A DNA stretch of 64,000 nt from Ideonella sp. MAG2 (GTDB lineage: Bacteria; Pseudomonadota; Gammaproteobacteria; Burkholderiales; Burkholderiaceae_C), in NCBI GenBank assembly GCA_004359425.1, contig PTEU01000001.1, positions 222,069 through 286,068 of the forward strand, written 5' to 3'. The position numbers were made by a program, and so were the translations under genes. Below the pieces are notes generated by a model that saw only the letters and a list, made by a program, of their open reading frames with translations, did no database searches and was not told the origin of the DNA. Shown piece after piece: positions 35,009 through 43,580 of this stretch (positions are counted from its first letter, which is position 1; each line of letters opens with the position of its first letter).

Positions 35009-36337
35009 TCAGGTCAGCGCGGCGGCGGCTCGGCGCACGGCGTGGCGGTAGGTGTCTTTGTGGACGTAATACGCCATGCGTTCGAGCTTGAGATAGCTAT
35101 AGCCGCCACTCAAGTCGGGGGGCGGGCCTTGAATGGCCGCGCCAAAGCGCTGGGCAGCGGGGCTAGCGGCGTCCAGCCCTTTGAAGTAACGGGCCACCAG
35201 CTCGGCCTGCTCGTAGCGGCCCTGCCAGCCGATGCCGCTGGCCTCGATCATGCCCAGCACGGCCAGGCGCTGGTAGGTGGGCGAGAAGATGTTGAGGTAG
35301 AGCTTGGGCGCCATGCCCTGCCAGTTGAGGTGCTGCTGCGCAATAAAGGGGTAGTGCAGCTTGTAGCCGGTGGCGGCCATGACCATGTCGTAGTCCGCTT
35401 GGCTGCCGTCTTTGAAATGCACGGTGTGGCCCTCAAAGCGCGCCACATCGGCCCGCACCTTCACATCGCCATGGCCCAGGTGGTAGAGGATGAGCGAGTT
35501 CACCACCGGGTGCGACTCGTACATCTTGTAGTCCGGCTTGGGGAAGCCCAAACGCACCGGGTCGCCGGTGAACCATTGCAGCACCAGGCTGTCCACCCGC
35601 TGCTTGATCCAGGCGGGCAGTGGCTTCTTGCCGCCCAGGGTGTCGGCAGGTTTGCCGAACACGTATTTGGGCACGAAGTAATAGCCCCGGCGCACCGAGA
35701 TATCGATGCTCTGGGCGTAATGCACCGCGTCTACCGCGATGTCGCAACCCGAGTTGCCCGCGCCAATGATGAGCACCCGCTTGCCCTTGAACTGATCCGC
35801 CTGTTTGTAGGCCGAGGTGTGCAGCAGCTCGCCCTCAAAGCGGCCTTCAAAGCGCGGCATATTGGGCTCGGCCAGGGTGCCGTTGGCAATCACCACGCCT
35901 TTGTAGACGGCGCTGGTCTCCGTGCCGTCAGCGTTTTGGACCGTGACGCGCCAGGGTGTGCCTGGGCTGTCGTTCACCGGCTCCACCCGCAGCACCCGGG
36001 TGTTGAAGCGGAAGTGGCGGCGCAGGTCGAAGTGGTCGGCAAAGGCGCTGAAATAACGGCAGAGTTCGCGGTGGCTGGGGTAGTCCGCCGTGCCCTCGGG
36101 CATGGGGAACTCGCTGAACTCGGTGGTGCGCTTGCTGGAAATGAGGTGGGCCGACTCGTAAACCGTGGAACGCGGGTTGGCGATATTCCACAAGCCGCCC
36201 ACATCGCTCCAGGCCTCGAAGCCTTGAAAGGGCAGGCCCGCTTTTTGCAGGCAGCGTGCCCCCGCCAGGCCCGAGGGGCCAGCGCCGATGAGGGCGATCA
36301 TCTGTTCGGTCGGGACGGGGGCGGCGTGGTCTGGCAT
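35009..36337 (-). CDS. Flavin-containing monooxygenase
   Basis: A 442-residue class B flavin monooxygenase. The FAD motif is ALIGAGPSGLAGARCLQ, the FMO/BVMO fingerprint FEGELLHTSAYKQ lies mid-protein, and the NADPH motif is VLIIGAGNSGCDIAVDAV. The terminal MAATGYKLHYPF is the usual C-terminal ATG-type element. It would oxygenate nucleophilic or ketone substrates using NADPH and O2. It is the second gene of the operon that begins with an SDR and continues with the BASS transporter 14 bp downstream. Confidence 0.92.
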   Translation of the reverse strand: MPDHAAPVPTEQMIALIGAGPSGLAGARCLQKAGLPFQGFEAWSDVGGLWNIANPRSTVYESAHLISSKRTTEFSEFPMPEGTADYPSHRELCRYFSAFADHFDLRRHFRFNTRVLRVEPVNDSPGTPWRVTVQNADGTETSAVYKGVVIANGTLAEPNMPRFEGRFEGELLHTSAYKQADQFKGKRVLIIGAGNSGCDIAVDAVHYAQSIDISVRRGYYFVPKYVFGKPADTLGGKKPLPAWIKQRVDSLVLQWFTGDPVRLGFPKPDYKMYESHPVVNSLILYHLGHGDVKVRADVARFEGHTVHFKDGSQADYDMVMAATGYKLHYPFIAQQHLNWQGMAPKLYLNIFSPTYQRLAVLGMIEASGIGWQGRYEQAELVARYFKGLDAASPAAQRFGAAIQGPPPDLSGGYSYLKLERMAYYVHKDTYRHAVRRAAAALT

Positions 36338-36389
36338 TTTTTTCTAAAGCGGTGGAAACAGTGGCGGTGAGGGAGAGGCGATGAGCGCT

Positions 36390-37253
36390 TCAGCGCGCCG
36401 AGGGGTCTTGGGGCGCTGGCCGCTGCGCTGCGGCGTCTAAGCCGGGGATGGGGGTGCTGCCCGCTTCGCCGGGCCGGGGCTTGCGGGGCTGGGCGCGCAG
36501 CAAGTGGTCGTGCCAGCGGGCGGGCAGTGCCGCCAGCAGGCGTGAGAGCCAGCCGATGTGACGCGGCAGCACGATGTGCTCGCGCCCTCGCACCACACCT
36601 TGCAGCAGCTTGCGGGCCGCCACATCGGCGTCCATCAAACCCGGCATGGCAAAGCGGTTGCCCGCCGTCAGCGGGGTGCGCAAGTAGCCGGGGCTGACGG
36701 TGTGCACGCTCAATCCGCTGCCGCGGCATTCGGCCCGCAAGGCCTCCAGGTAACGGATCAGGCCGCCCTTGCTGGCGCAATAAGCCCCGTTGCCGGGCAT
36801 GCCGCGCCAACCGGCGATGCTGGCCACGCCCACCAGGGCGCAGCGAGCGCCGGGCTGACTGCGCAGCGCCTTCACAAAGGGCTGGAAGGTGGTGGCCGGA
36901 CCCAGCAGATTGATCTCCAACATGCGGCGCATGACACCCAAGTCGCCCGCCTCGGCCGTCTCAAAACCGCCCGCCACCCCGGCATTGGCCAGCACCAGGT
37001 CGGGCAGGCCGCCCACCCGGGCCATCCAGTCGGCGGCCAGGGCCTGCATGGCGGCGCTGTCGGCCACGTCGGGCGTATAGATGTGGGCACGCTCGGGCGC
37101 ACGCGCGGCCAGCGCCTCCAGTACGCTGCGGTTCAGGCCCACCAGGGCCACCTGCGCGCCGCCGTCCAGCAGTGCCTGGGCCAAGGCCTGCCCCAGGCCA
37201 CCACAGGCTCCGGTGACGACGGCGCGGCGAAACGGCAAGGGGGCGGTGGGCAT
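36390..37253 (-). CDS. SDR-family oxidoreductase
   Basis: A classical SDR of 287 residues from ATG 37253 (MPTAPLPFRR). The cofactor motif is AVVTGACGGLGQALAQ, the NNAG-type block is LVLANAGVAGG, and the Tyr-x3-Lys pair is in GAYCASKGGL. A C-terminal tail of about 70 residues with WLSRLLAALPARWHDHLL may contact membranes. It is first in the five-gene operon and divergent from an IclR-type regulator, with about 94 bp between starts. Together with the monooxygenase it suggests alcohol-to-ketone oxidation then oxygenation. Confidence 0.9.
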   Translation of the reverse strand: MPTAPLPFRRAVVTGACGGLGQALAQALLDGGAQVALVGLNRSVLEALAARAPERAHIYTPDVADSAAMQALAADWMARVGGLPDLVLANAGVAGGFETAEAGDLGVMRRMLEINLLGPATTFQPFVKALRSQPGARCALVGVASIAGWRGMPGNGAYCASKGGLIRYLEALRAECRGSGLSVHTVSPGYLRTPLTAGNRFAMPGLMDADVAARKLLQGVVRGREHIVLPRHIGWLSRLLAALPARWHDHLLRAQPRKPRPGEAGSTPIPGLDAAAQRPAPQDPSAR

Positions 37254-37347
37254 GGGCGAGGGGCGTGGAAAAAGCTTGTGTCGCACTGTAGGGCGGCCTC
37301 AGAATGTTCCGAAAACAATTGCGAAATCGTCTCGGATTCAGAGATTT

Positions 37348-38169
37348 ATGAGCAAACAACGCCCCGCAACACCCCCCGAAACCAGGGCTCAGGCCACTGA
37401 CGCAGCCGTTCCTGCCCTCTCGCCCGGCCTGCGCTTGTTTGAGCTGCTGGAGGTCTTGGTGGGTGCGGGCCGGGCCTTGACCCTGGCCGAGGCCGTGGCC
37501 GCCAGCGGCTGGCCCAAGCCCACGGTACACCGCCTGCTGGCCCAGTTGGAAGCCGGCGAGCTGCTGGCCCGCGAGCCCGACGGCCGCCGCTACGCCCTGG
37601 CCCCGCGCCTGCTGCGTTTATCTGAGGCGGCGCTGGCGGGCAGTACCCAGCAAGGCGTGCGCCACGCGGTGCTGCGCCAACTGGTGGCTGAGGTGGGTGA
37701 GAGCTGCAACCTCACCGCCCTCTCGGGCACCGAGGTGGTCTACCTGGACCGCATCGAGTCGGCCTTTCCGCTGCAATTCAATCTGAAGCCGGGGACCCGG
37801 GTGCCGATTCACTGCTCGGCCAGCGGCAAGCTCTTGCTGGCCTACCTGCCCGCCGCCCAGCGCCAAGCCCTGCTGGAGGGCCTGCCCCTGGCCCGCCACA
37901 CCGCCACCACCCTGACCCAGCGCGAAGCCCTGGACGCCGAGTTCCGCCGCATCCGCAAAGAAGGCTTTTCGGTGGACAACGAAGAGTTTGTTGAAGGCCT
38001 GGTCTGCGTGGCCGTGCCCGTGCCCACCCACCCGCCCGGTGGCATTCCGCGCTGCGCGGTGGCCCTGCAAGCCCCGGTGGCCCGCATGAGCCTGGCCCAG
38101 GCCATGGAGCGCCTGCCGCGCTTGCAGGCCGCAGCGTTGGCGCTGGGGCGGAGTTGGAAGGTCGGCTGA
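37348..38169 (+). CDS. IclR-family transcriptional regulator
   Basis: A 273-residue regulator from ATG 37348. The N-terminal winged HTH includes LRLFELLEVLVGAGRALTLA and SGWPKPTVHRLLAQLEAGEL. The C-terminal GAF-like effector domain has VGESCNLTALSGTEVVYLDR, RVPIHCSASGKLLLAYLP and the closing GGIPRCAVALQAPVARMSL. It lies head-to-head with the SDR-FMO-BASS operon, which it probably controls. The gap holds TTCCGAAA and TTGCGAAA repeats (about 37303-37326) as candidate binding sites. Confidence 0.92.
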   Translation: MSKQRPATPPETRAQATDAAVPALSPGLRLFELLEVLVGAGRALTLAEAVAASGWPKPTVHRLLAQLEAGELLAREPDGRRYALAPRLLRLSEAALAGSTQQGVRHAVLRQLVAEVGESCNLTALSGTEVVYLDRIESAFPLQFNLKPGTRVPIHCSASGKLLLAYLPAAQRQALLEGLPLARHTATTLTQREALDAEFRRIRKEGFSVDNEEFVEGLVCVAVPVPTHPPGGIPRCAVALQAPVARMSLAQAMERLPRLQAAALALGRSWKVG

Positions 38170-38178
38170 AGACCATGC

Positions 38179-40656
38179 TCAGTGGAGGTAGGTTGCCCAG
38201 GATGAGGGGTGCTGCCAGGCCCTGCACCAGGCCAGCACTTGGTCTGCGGGCATGGCTTGCGCCACCGTGAATCCTTGGGCGCAGTCGCAGCCCAGGCTGA
38301 GCAAGCGCTGCCCATGGGCGGCGCTGCTCACGCCCTCGGCCACCACCGCACATTGAAACGCCTGGGCCAGGGCGATGATGCCTTTGACGATGGCCAGGTC
38401 ATTGGGGTCCTCAAGCATTTCAACGACGAAGGACTGGTCGATCTTGATCTCTTGCACGGGCAACCGTTGCAACAGGCTCAGCGAGGAGTAGCCGGTGCCG
38501 AAGTCGTCGAGCGCAAAGCGCAGCCCTAAGCTGCGGCACTGGTTCAGCACGGCGATGGTGTGTTCGATGTCGGCCACGGCTGTGGTCTCCACAATCTCCA
38601 ACACAATGCGCCCGGTTGGCACTTGGGGGTAGCGCTTGAGGGTCTGGACCAAGTCGCTCACAAAGCCCGGGCTTTGCAAATGGAAGGCGGAGATATTGAT
38701 GCTCACCGGCAAGTTCCAGCCCTGCTCCTTCCACAGCGCCATCTGCTCCAGGCATTGTTGGATGACCCAACGGCCTACTTGCAAGTCCACGTCGCTATTG
38801 AGAATGGCAGGCATGAAGCTGGCCGGCAGGCGCAAGCCCTGCTGAGGGTCTTGCCAGCGCAACAAAGCTTCCACACCCACGACATGGCCCAGGCGCATAT
38901 CCACCTTGGGTTGGTAGAACACGCGCAGCTCGCCATTGGCCAGGGCCTGCTCGACCCCGGCTTGCTGCTCACGGTGCGACCGCATGCGCTGATCGCCATG
39001 CACGTCAAACACAGCCACTCGGCCTTTGCCGGCTTCTTTGGCCCGGTACATGGCCTGGTCGGCATGTCTGAGCATGCTGTCGGCGTCGGCGTCATCTTCG
39101 GGGTACAGGGTCACCCCGATGCTGGCCGAGACTTGCAGCGATAAATCCAAAGACTGAATGTAGAGTGGTTGGGCAATGACCTCCAGCAAACGCTGCGCCA
39201 TGGACTGGCAATCCTGTGCGTTGTGCAGCAGGCAGAGCAGCACAAATTCGTCCCCGCCCAAACGGGCCACGGTGTCGATGACGCGCCTGGCGTGGCTTCG
39301 GCTGGACGCTTGCCTGCGGGTATGGGCCTGCAGACGTTGGGCCACAGCGGCCAACACCTGGTCGCCGACTTGGTGGCCATACTGGTCGTTGATGGGCTTG
39401 AAGCCATCCAGGTCGATGTAGCACAGGGCCAGGCGCTGCTGCTTCGCGCGCGCTTCGCTCAGGGCTTCGATCAGGCGCTCGCTGAACAGGCGTCGATTGG
39501 GCACGCCCGTCAGCAAGTCATAGCGGGCAATGTGCTCCAGCTCGCGGGCGTGTGCGCGGGCTTGGCTGATATCGCTGAAGACACAGGCATAGTTGCTGAT
39601 GCCCCCGCTATCGTCCGAACACAGAGCCAGGCAGGCCGGGTTGAGGTCGACGATGCGCTGTTGGGCGTCAATGACCAAGATCCCTTCTTGGCTGTTTGCG
39701 AACACGCAGGCGGCAAGACGCAGCTCGGCCTCGGCTCGCTTGACATCGGTGATGTCTTGCAAGGAGGCAATCACATACTCATAAGGCCCTGGCACGCGCC
39801 GGTAGGACGAGACCGTCAAGTGCGTGTGCAACACGCTGCCGTCCTTGCGGATGAAGCGCTTGTCCAGCTCGTAGCCGCTGATTTCTCCGGCCAACATGCG
39901 CCGGAACTGCCCTAGGTCGATCTCCAGGTCGTCGGGGTGGGTCAAGGCGTCCCAGGTGGTGGCTTGCAGCTCAGCTTCCTCATAGCCCAGCATCTGGCAC
40001 AGCTTGGCATTGGCGCGCATCCAGCCTTTGTCGGGCGAGGTCAGGGCCATACCAATATTGCCGTGCTCGAACTGAGAGCGGAAGATGAACTCGCTTTGTC
40101 TCAGCGCGTCCTCATTCTCTAGAAGGCTGTCAGACTTGAGGAATGTCGGCTGCGAATTCGGCAACAAGGGGTCTGGTTGGGGCCGATGCTCGCTATCGGC
40201 ACCCCAGGCCCGACAGGCTTCTGGGCGGGCGGCTTCGTCGGACAAAAACAGGACCCGGCAAGTGGCTTCTCCCGATGCGTCGCTCAGCGTCTGGATGCGC
40301 AGCTGAGCCCGGCGGCTCTGGCCCTCTTTGGCCAGCAGCCGAAACTGCAAGCAGGTTTCGGGTGAACCAGTGGCTTGGGTCTGAGGTGTGGGTGTCGCAA
40401 GGGCTGCTTGCAGCAGGGCTTTGTCCTGCGGTTCCACCCACTCCAGCAAGTCTTGGCAGTTGAGTTTGTCCATGGGGCAGTCCAACAGACGCGTCAATTC
40501 GGCATTGGCAAAGAGCGTGTGGCCATGCTCATCCACCACCCACACGGCCTGCCTCAACTCATCCACCAGCACCCGGAGGAACTGTAGCAACAGGCCCATG
40601 TGAGGTGGGTTTTCTTTTGCCATCAAACTCGCGCAGGTCTCTTGCAAGAGATTCAT
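38179..40656 (-). CDS. PAS-GGDEF-EAL c-di-GMP signalling protein
   Basis: An 825-residue cytoplasmic protein with no transmembrane segment. It has a PAS domain at about 25-130, a second PAS/PAC at about 190-310 (FRSQFEHGNIGMALTSPD), a third short one, then GGDEF at about 385-555 with the intact motif ARLGGDEF (about 467). EAL follows at about 570-815 with GVEALLRW (about 595), LDDFGTGYSSLSLL and EIKIDQSFV. Both active sites look intact, so it may be bifunctional or switch with the PAS state. GGAGG precedes ATG 40656. A 24-bp inverted repeat lies 24 bp upstream of the start. Confidence 0.95.
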   Translation of the reverse strand: MNLLQETCASLMAKENPPHMGLLLQFLRVLVDELRQAVWVVDEHGHTLFANAELTRLLDCPMDKLNCQDLLEWVEPQDKALLQAALATPTPQTQATGSPETCLQFRLLAKEGQSRRAQLRIQTLSDASGEATCRVLFLSDEAARPEACRAWGADSEHRPQPDPLLPNSQPTFLKSDSLLENEDALRQSEFIFRSQFEHGNIGMALTSPDKGWMRANAKLCQMLGYEEAELQATTWDALTHPDDLEIDLGQFRRMLAGEISGYELDKRFIRKDGSVLHTHLTVSSYRRVPGPYEYVIASLQDITDVKRAEAELRLAACVFANSQEGILVIDAQQRIVDLNPACLALCSDDSGGISNYACVFSDISQARAHARELEHIARYDLLTGVPNRRLFSERLIEALSEARAKQQRLALCYIDLDGFKPINDQYGHQVGDQVLAAVAQRLQAHTRRQASSRSHARRVIDTVARLGGDEFVLLCLLHNAQDCQSMAQRLLEVIAQPLYIQSLDLSLQVSASIGVTLYPEDDADADSMLRHADQAMYRAKEAGKGRVAVFDVHGDQRMRSHREQQAGVEQALANGELRVFYQPKVDMRLGHVVGVEALLRWQDPQQGLRLPASFMPAILNSDVDLQVGRWVIQQCLEQMALWKEQGWNLPVSINISAFHLQSPGFVSDLVQTLKRYPQVPTGRIVLEIVETTAVADIEHTIAVLNQCRSLGLRFALDDFGTGYSSLSLLQRLPVQEIKIDQSFVVEMLEDPNDLAIVKGIIALAQAFQCAVVAEGVSSAAHGQRLLSLGCDCAQGFTVAQAMPADQVLAWCRAWQHPSSWATYLH

Positions 40657-40679
40657 TTCGCCTCCGTTGACCGCTATTA

Positions 40680-40703
40680 AACATACACCCGTATGGGTAT
40701 GTT
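40680..40703. promoter_or_regulatory. Inverted repeat AACATAC-N10-GTATGTT
   Basis: A perfect 7-bp inverted repeat with a 10-bp spacer that itself contains the near-palindrome CCCGTATGG. It lies 24 bp upstream of the PAS-GGDEF-EAL start and probably covers its promoter. G-tract-containing inverted repeats such as ACCC-N4-GGGT are used by CsoR-fold proteins, and such a gene lies 370 bp away; the link is a guess. Confidence 0.4.
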
Positions 40704-41017
40704 AGGACATCGGCTCTTGTGCGTACAGCAGAAACTAACGATGCAAATAGGTGGTCTGATGGAGGCTTCTCGGTAGGCTCCGCTCCTCATCGCGGCTGTG
40801 AGCAGCCACGCTGGCGCCCTGTGGTGGCCGCTCCTATTGCCCAGGTCGCGCCGAATATAGGGTTAACCCCGAATTGAGCTGCCAACACGGCTGGGCCATG
40901 GGGCCAGCAGGGCTTGCTGTGCCGCGCAGGGCTTGAGAAAAAAGGGGGCTCCGAGCGCCCTCTCAGCTGGACGGAGGGGCCGGATCAATGGCCGTGAATA
41001 GACAACGACCCTATAAA
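40704..41017. other. 314-bp intergenic region with several stem-loops
   Basis: No coding frame. Visible stems include GGCTG-TGAG-CAGCC, GGGTTAACCC, and GCTGG...CCAGC around CCATGG. Reading rightward, a block GGAGGCTTCTCGGTAGGCTCCGC is followed by further G/C-rich stems. The density of stems suggests a structured RNA or a long leader, but it matches no riboswitch I can name. Confidence 0.35.
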
Positions 41018-41043
41018 TTGAGATGCAAATCTCGTTTAATATC
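41018..41043 (+). promoter_or_regulatory. Promoter region with GAGAT-N4-ATCTC repeat for the CsoR-like gene
   Basis: A perfect 5-bp inverted repeat (41020-41033) overlaps a possible -35 (TTGAGA, 41018-41023), with AT-rich TTTAATAT at 41035-41042 as a possible -10 zone. It is 30-50 bp upstream of the start at 41072 and fits an autoregulatory operator. Confidence 0.35.
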
Positions 41044-41071
41044 GTTTGATCTTATTCCAGAGAGCTTAGCC

Positions 41072-41362
41072 ATGTCCGTGTTGCATGACGAGAAAAGCCG
41101 CGCCGATTTATTGAATCGGCTAAAGAGGGCGGAAGGCCAGTTGAGGGGGATTCAGCGCATGATCGAAGGGGGCGAAGCCGTGGTCGACATCGCGAGCCAA
41201 ATGTCGGCGGTGCGCAAAGCCCTCGACAGCACTTATGTGCGCATGACGATCAGCGTCATGGAGCAGGAGTTGGCGGGCAAGAGCACGGACAACGCTCGGG
41301 GCCGCAAGCAGATGGCTGAGGTGATGGACGAGGTCCAGACCCTGCTGGCCAAGGTGCGCTGA
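41072..41362 (+). CDS. CsoR/RcnR/FrmR-fold (DUF156) regulator lacking cysteine
   Basis: A 96-residue all-helical protein from ATG 41072. It has the DUF156 core LLNRLKRAEGQLRGIQRMIE and DIASQMSAVRKALDSTYV. In characterised members a cysteine follows the RMIE-type helix (Cys36 of CsoR, Cys35 of FrmR and RcnR), and a His or Cys follows in the next helix. Here the first position is valine (GGEAVVDIAS) and no cysteine exists anywhere; the only histidine is at residue 5. It therefore cannot sense copper, nickel or formaldehyde by the known ligand sets. The C-terminus is about ten residues longer than CsoR-like minimal forms. It may be a constitutive DNA-binding protein or sense something else. Confidence 0.85.
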   Translation: MSVLHDEKSRADLLNRLKRAEGQLRGIQRMIEGGEAVVDIASQMSAVRKALDSTYVRMTISVMEQELAGKSTDNARGRKQMAEVMDEVQTLLAKVR

Positions 41363-41375
41363 GCAGCGAGAGTTT

Positions 41376-41738
41376 TCAGATCAAGCGGGCAACTATCTGT
41401 AGCAGCTCGCGGGGGCTGAAGGGTTTGACCAGATAGTCGCTGGCCCCGGCACTCAGGCCGCTGGCGCGGTCTTCGGGCCGGGCTTTGGCGCTGAGGATCA
41501 CGACCTTTGTGCGTTTGAGTTGCGGGCTTTGGCGGATGCGGCGGCAGGCTTCAATGCCGTCGATGGCCCCGGGCATCATCACGTCCATCAGCACCAAGTC
41601 GGGGTTGAGGGCCTGGGCTTGTTTGACCCCGTCCTCGCCACTGGCGGCTTCATGCAAGTCATAGTCTTGCAACTCCAGGGTCATCCGCACCAATTCGCGG
41701 ATGTCGGCTTGGTCGTCGACGATCAGCACACGTTTCAT
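41376..41738 (-). CDS. Single-domain response regulator (CheY-like)
   Basis: A 120-residue receiver domain starting at ATG 41738 behind GGGAG. The acidic pocket is VLIVDDQADIREL, the phosphorylatable Asp is in PDLVLMDVMMPG, the Thr/Ser position is VVILSAKAR and the conserved Lys is in DYLVKPFSP. There is no output domain. It is divergent from the chemoreceptor gene. It could be phosphorylated by the (now broken) sensor kinase 2.5 kb away, though this is not shown. Confidence 0.92.
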   Translation of the reverse strand: MKRVLIVDDQADIRELVRMTLELQDYDLHEAASGEDGVKQAQALNPDLVLMDVMMPGAIDGIEACRRIRQSPQLKRTKVVILSAKARPEDRASGLSAGASDYLVKPFSPRELLQIVARLI

Positions 41739-41912
41739 CAAAGCTCCCAGGTGATGGCATCGCAGCGATGGCCGCTTTTCTACACGCACTGTAGGGGTGT
41801 AGCACCGGGATGAACAGCAGAAACAGCGGGGCGATTGCGGCCATGTTGTGGCCTTTGCGGCGTGCTGCTTCGCGCCATATTGGGCGACTCTGTCCAAGCC
41901 CGCGACCTCACC

Positions 41913-43580
41913 ATGCCCCGCACTTTGCTCTCTGTCAGCGCCCTGCGCCGAATGGACACCACCATCCTGGTGCTTTCCGCTGCCCTGGGAGGGCTTTGTG
42001 CGGCCTTGGCCGCCGGTGGCCCCTGGGCCAAATCCCTGCCACTGGGTGTGGGTATCACCTGGGTAGTGGCGGCTGTGCTGGCCTATCGCTGGGGAGGGAG
42101 CGCCTGGCTGCGGTGGTTGCTGGCTGGGTTTGTGACGGCCTTGAGTGCTACACCATTGGTGCTCTCAGGCGGCAAGCCGGAGTACCTGTTGCCCATGCTG
42201 CTGACGCTGTCAGTCTTGCCGGTGTATCGCGCCTGGCCCCTATTGGCGGTCATGGGTGGTGTGATGGTGGTCCATCTCTTGAGCCTGTCATGGTGGGGTG
42301 TGGGCAGTGGCTTGAGCAGGGAGGCCTTGACCTTGGCCGTGGTAACCGTGCTGGCCCAGGCCAGCTACTTGGTTTATGTGGCCCGGGTCGGCGGGCAGCG
42401 TGACAGCGAGCGCTTTGACGTGGAGTTTCTGGTCAAGGCCATGGGGTTTGATGGCCCTATCCGCCTGAATTTTGATGCGGTGCGGGCCGAGTCTGTGCTG
42501 GGCAAGCGCCTGAAGCATGTGCAAGACCGTATGGCCGACGCGCTGCGCCAGGTTGATGCCTCAACCCAAGGGGTACACGGCGTGGCCAGTGTGCTGAAGA
42601 ACAGCGGCGCGGAGCTGATGCAACGCACCGAGAGCAGTGCCAACGGCCTGCGGGATGCCGCCATGGTGTTGGAGCAGATCACCGTCATCGTGAAGTCGAG
42701 TGCCGAGGCCGCGCTGGAAGCGCGCTCCCATGCGGACGCCGCCTCAGACCTGGCCACGGGCGCTGGCCAAATCATCCAGCAGATGGTGGGGCAGATGCGG
42801 CATATTGACCAATCGGCCCGGCGCATTACCGACATCATTGCGGTGATCGACGGCATTGCCTTCCAGACCAATATTCTTGCGCTCAATGCAGCGGTCGAGG
42901 CCGCGCGAGCGGGTGAGCAGGGGCGTGGTTTTGCAGTCGTGGCGGCGGAGGTTCGCTCGCTGGCGATGCGGGCCTCAGAGGCCGCCAAAGAGATCAAGGG
43001 CTTGGTGGCGGAGTCGCTTCAAACCGTGGAGCAGGGCAATCAGTTGGCCGACTCTGCCGGAGGCAATATGCAGCACTTGGTTGAGGCGGTCAAGCGCGCT
43101 GGCAATGTGTTTCGCAGCCTGTCTGCCGACACCGATGAGCATGCCAACAGCATTGAAGCCGTGACTCAGGCGGTGAAGGATTTGGATGAGTTGACGCGGC
43201 AGAACGTGGCGGTGGCCGAGCGCGCCGATGAGGCCTCTCGCACGCTGGCCCAACATGCGGGCAGCTTGAGCCAGGTGCTGGCCGCCTTCCGTATCTCGCA
43301 CACCATGCCGCCGCCGGTCACGGTCAGTGCGATGTCGCCGCCCAAACCATCACCACCGCCGCAGGCGCGCAGGCTCGCGACATCCCCCGTCCCAGAGAGG
43401 CCACCCCGCTGGCTGCCCGGGTCAGCGGCCAGATGTCAGCAATGGCTTGGTCGTAGGGCTGTTCCACCATCACCACCAAAGGCTGGCGGCGCAGGCTGCG
43501 AAAGGCGAGTACGGCAGGGTGGCCATCCAGGCCCCTGTCGATCAGGCTGGCGCTCTCTTTGGCGGGCAGAAACTGTTTGA
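41913..43580 (+). CDS. Methyl-accepting chemotaxis-type protein, C-terminus altered
   Basis: The N-terminal ~155 residues form about six hydrophobic segments without a periplasmic sensor domain. A cytoplasmic helical region follows, with the receptor hairpin tip DGIAFQTNILALNAAVEAARAGEQGRGF at about residues 313-340. Residues up to about 495 (position 43397) look genuine, ending in a proline-rich tail. From 43398 the frame enters a copied piece of the sensor-kinase gene in the wrong strand and frame, adding about 60 meaningless residues to the stop at 43580. The signalling core is intact, but the natural C-terminus is lost. The start is uncertain: no clear Shine-Dalgarno. Confidence 0.85.
   Translation: MPRTLLSVSALRRMDTTILVLSAALGGLCAALAAGGPWAKSLPLGVGITWVVAAVLAYRWGGSAWLRWLLAGFVTALSATPLVLSGGKPEYLLPMLLTLSVLPVYRAWPLLAVMGGVMVVHLLSLSWWGVGSGLSREALTLAVVTVLAQASYLVYVARVGGQRDSERFDVEFLVKAMGFDGPIRLNFDAVRAESVLGKRLKHVQDRMADALRQVDASTQGVHGVASVLKNSGAELMQRTESSANGLRDAAMVLEQITVIVKSSAEAALEARSHADAASDLATGAGQIIQQMVGQMRHIDQSARRITDIIAVIDGIAFQTNILALNAAVEAARAGEQGRGFAVVAAEVRSLAMRASEAAKEIKGLVAESLQTVEQGNQLADSAGGNMQHLVEAVKRAGNVFRSLSADTDEHANSIEAVTQAVKDLDELTRQNVAVAERADEASRTLAQHAGSLSQVLAAFRISHTMPPPVTVSAMSPPKPSPPPQARRLATSPVPERPPRWLPGSAARCQQWLGRRAVPPSPPKAGGAGCERRVRQGGHPGPCRSGWRSLWRAETV

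Noticed and set aside
40704..41017. Magnesium (M-box) or manganese (yybP-ykoY) riboswitch
   Set aside because: The GGAGGCTTCTCGGTAGGCTCC block superficially recalls such leaders, but the conserved cores of either class are not found and no metal transporter follows.
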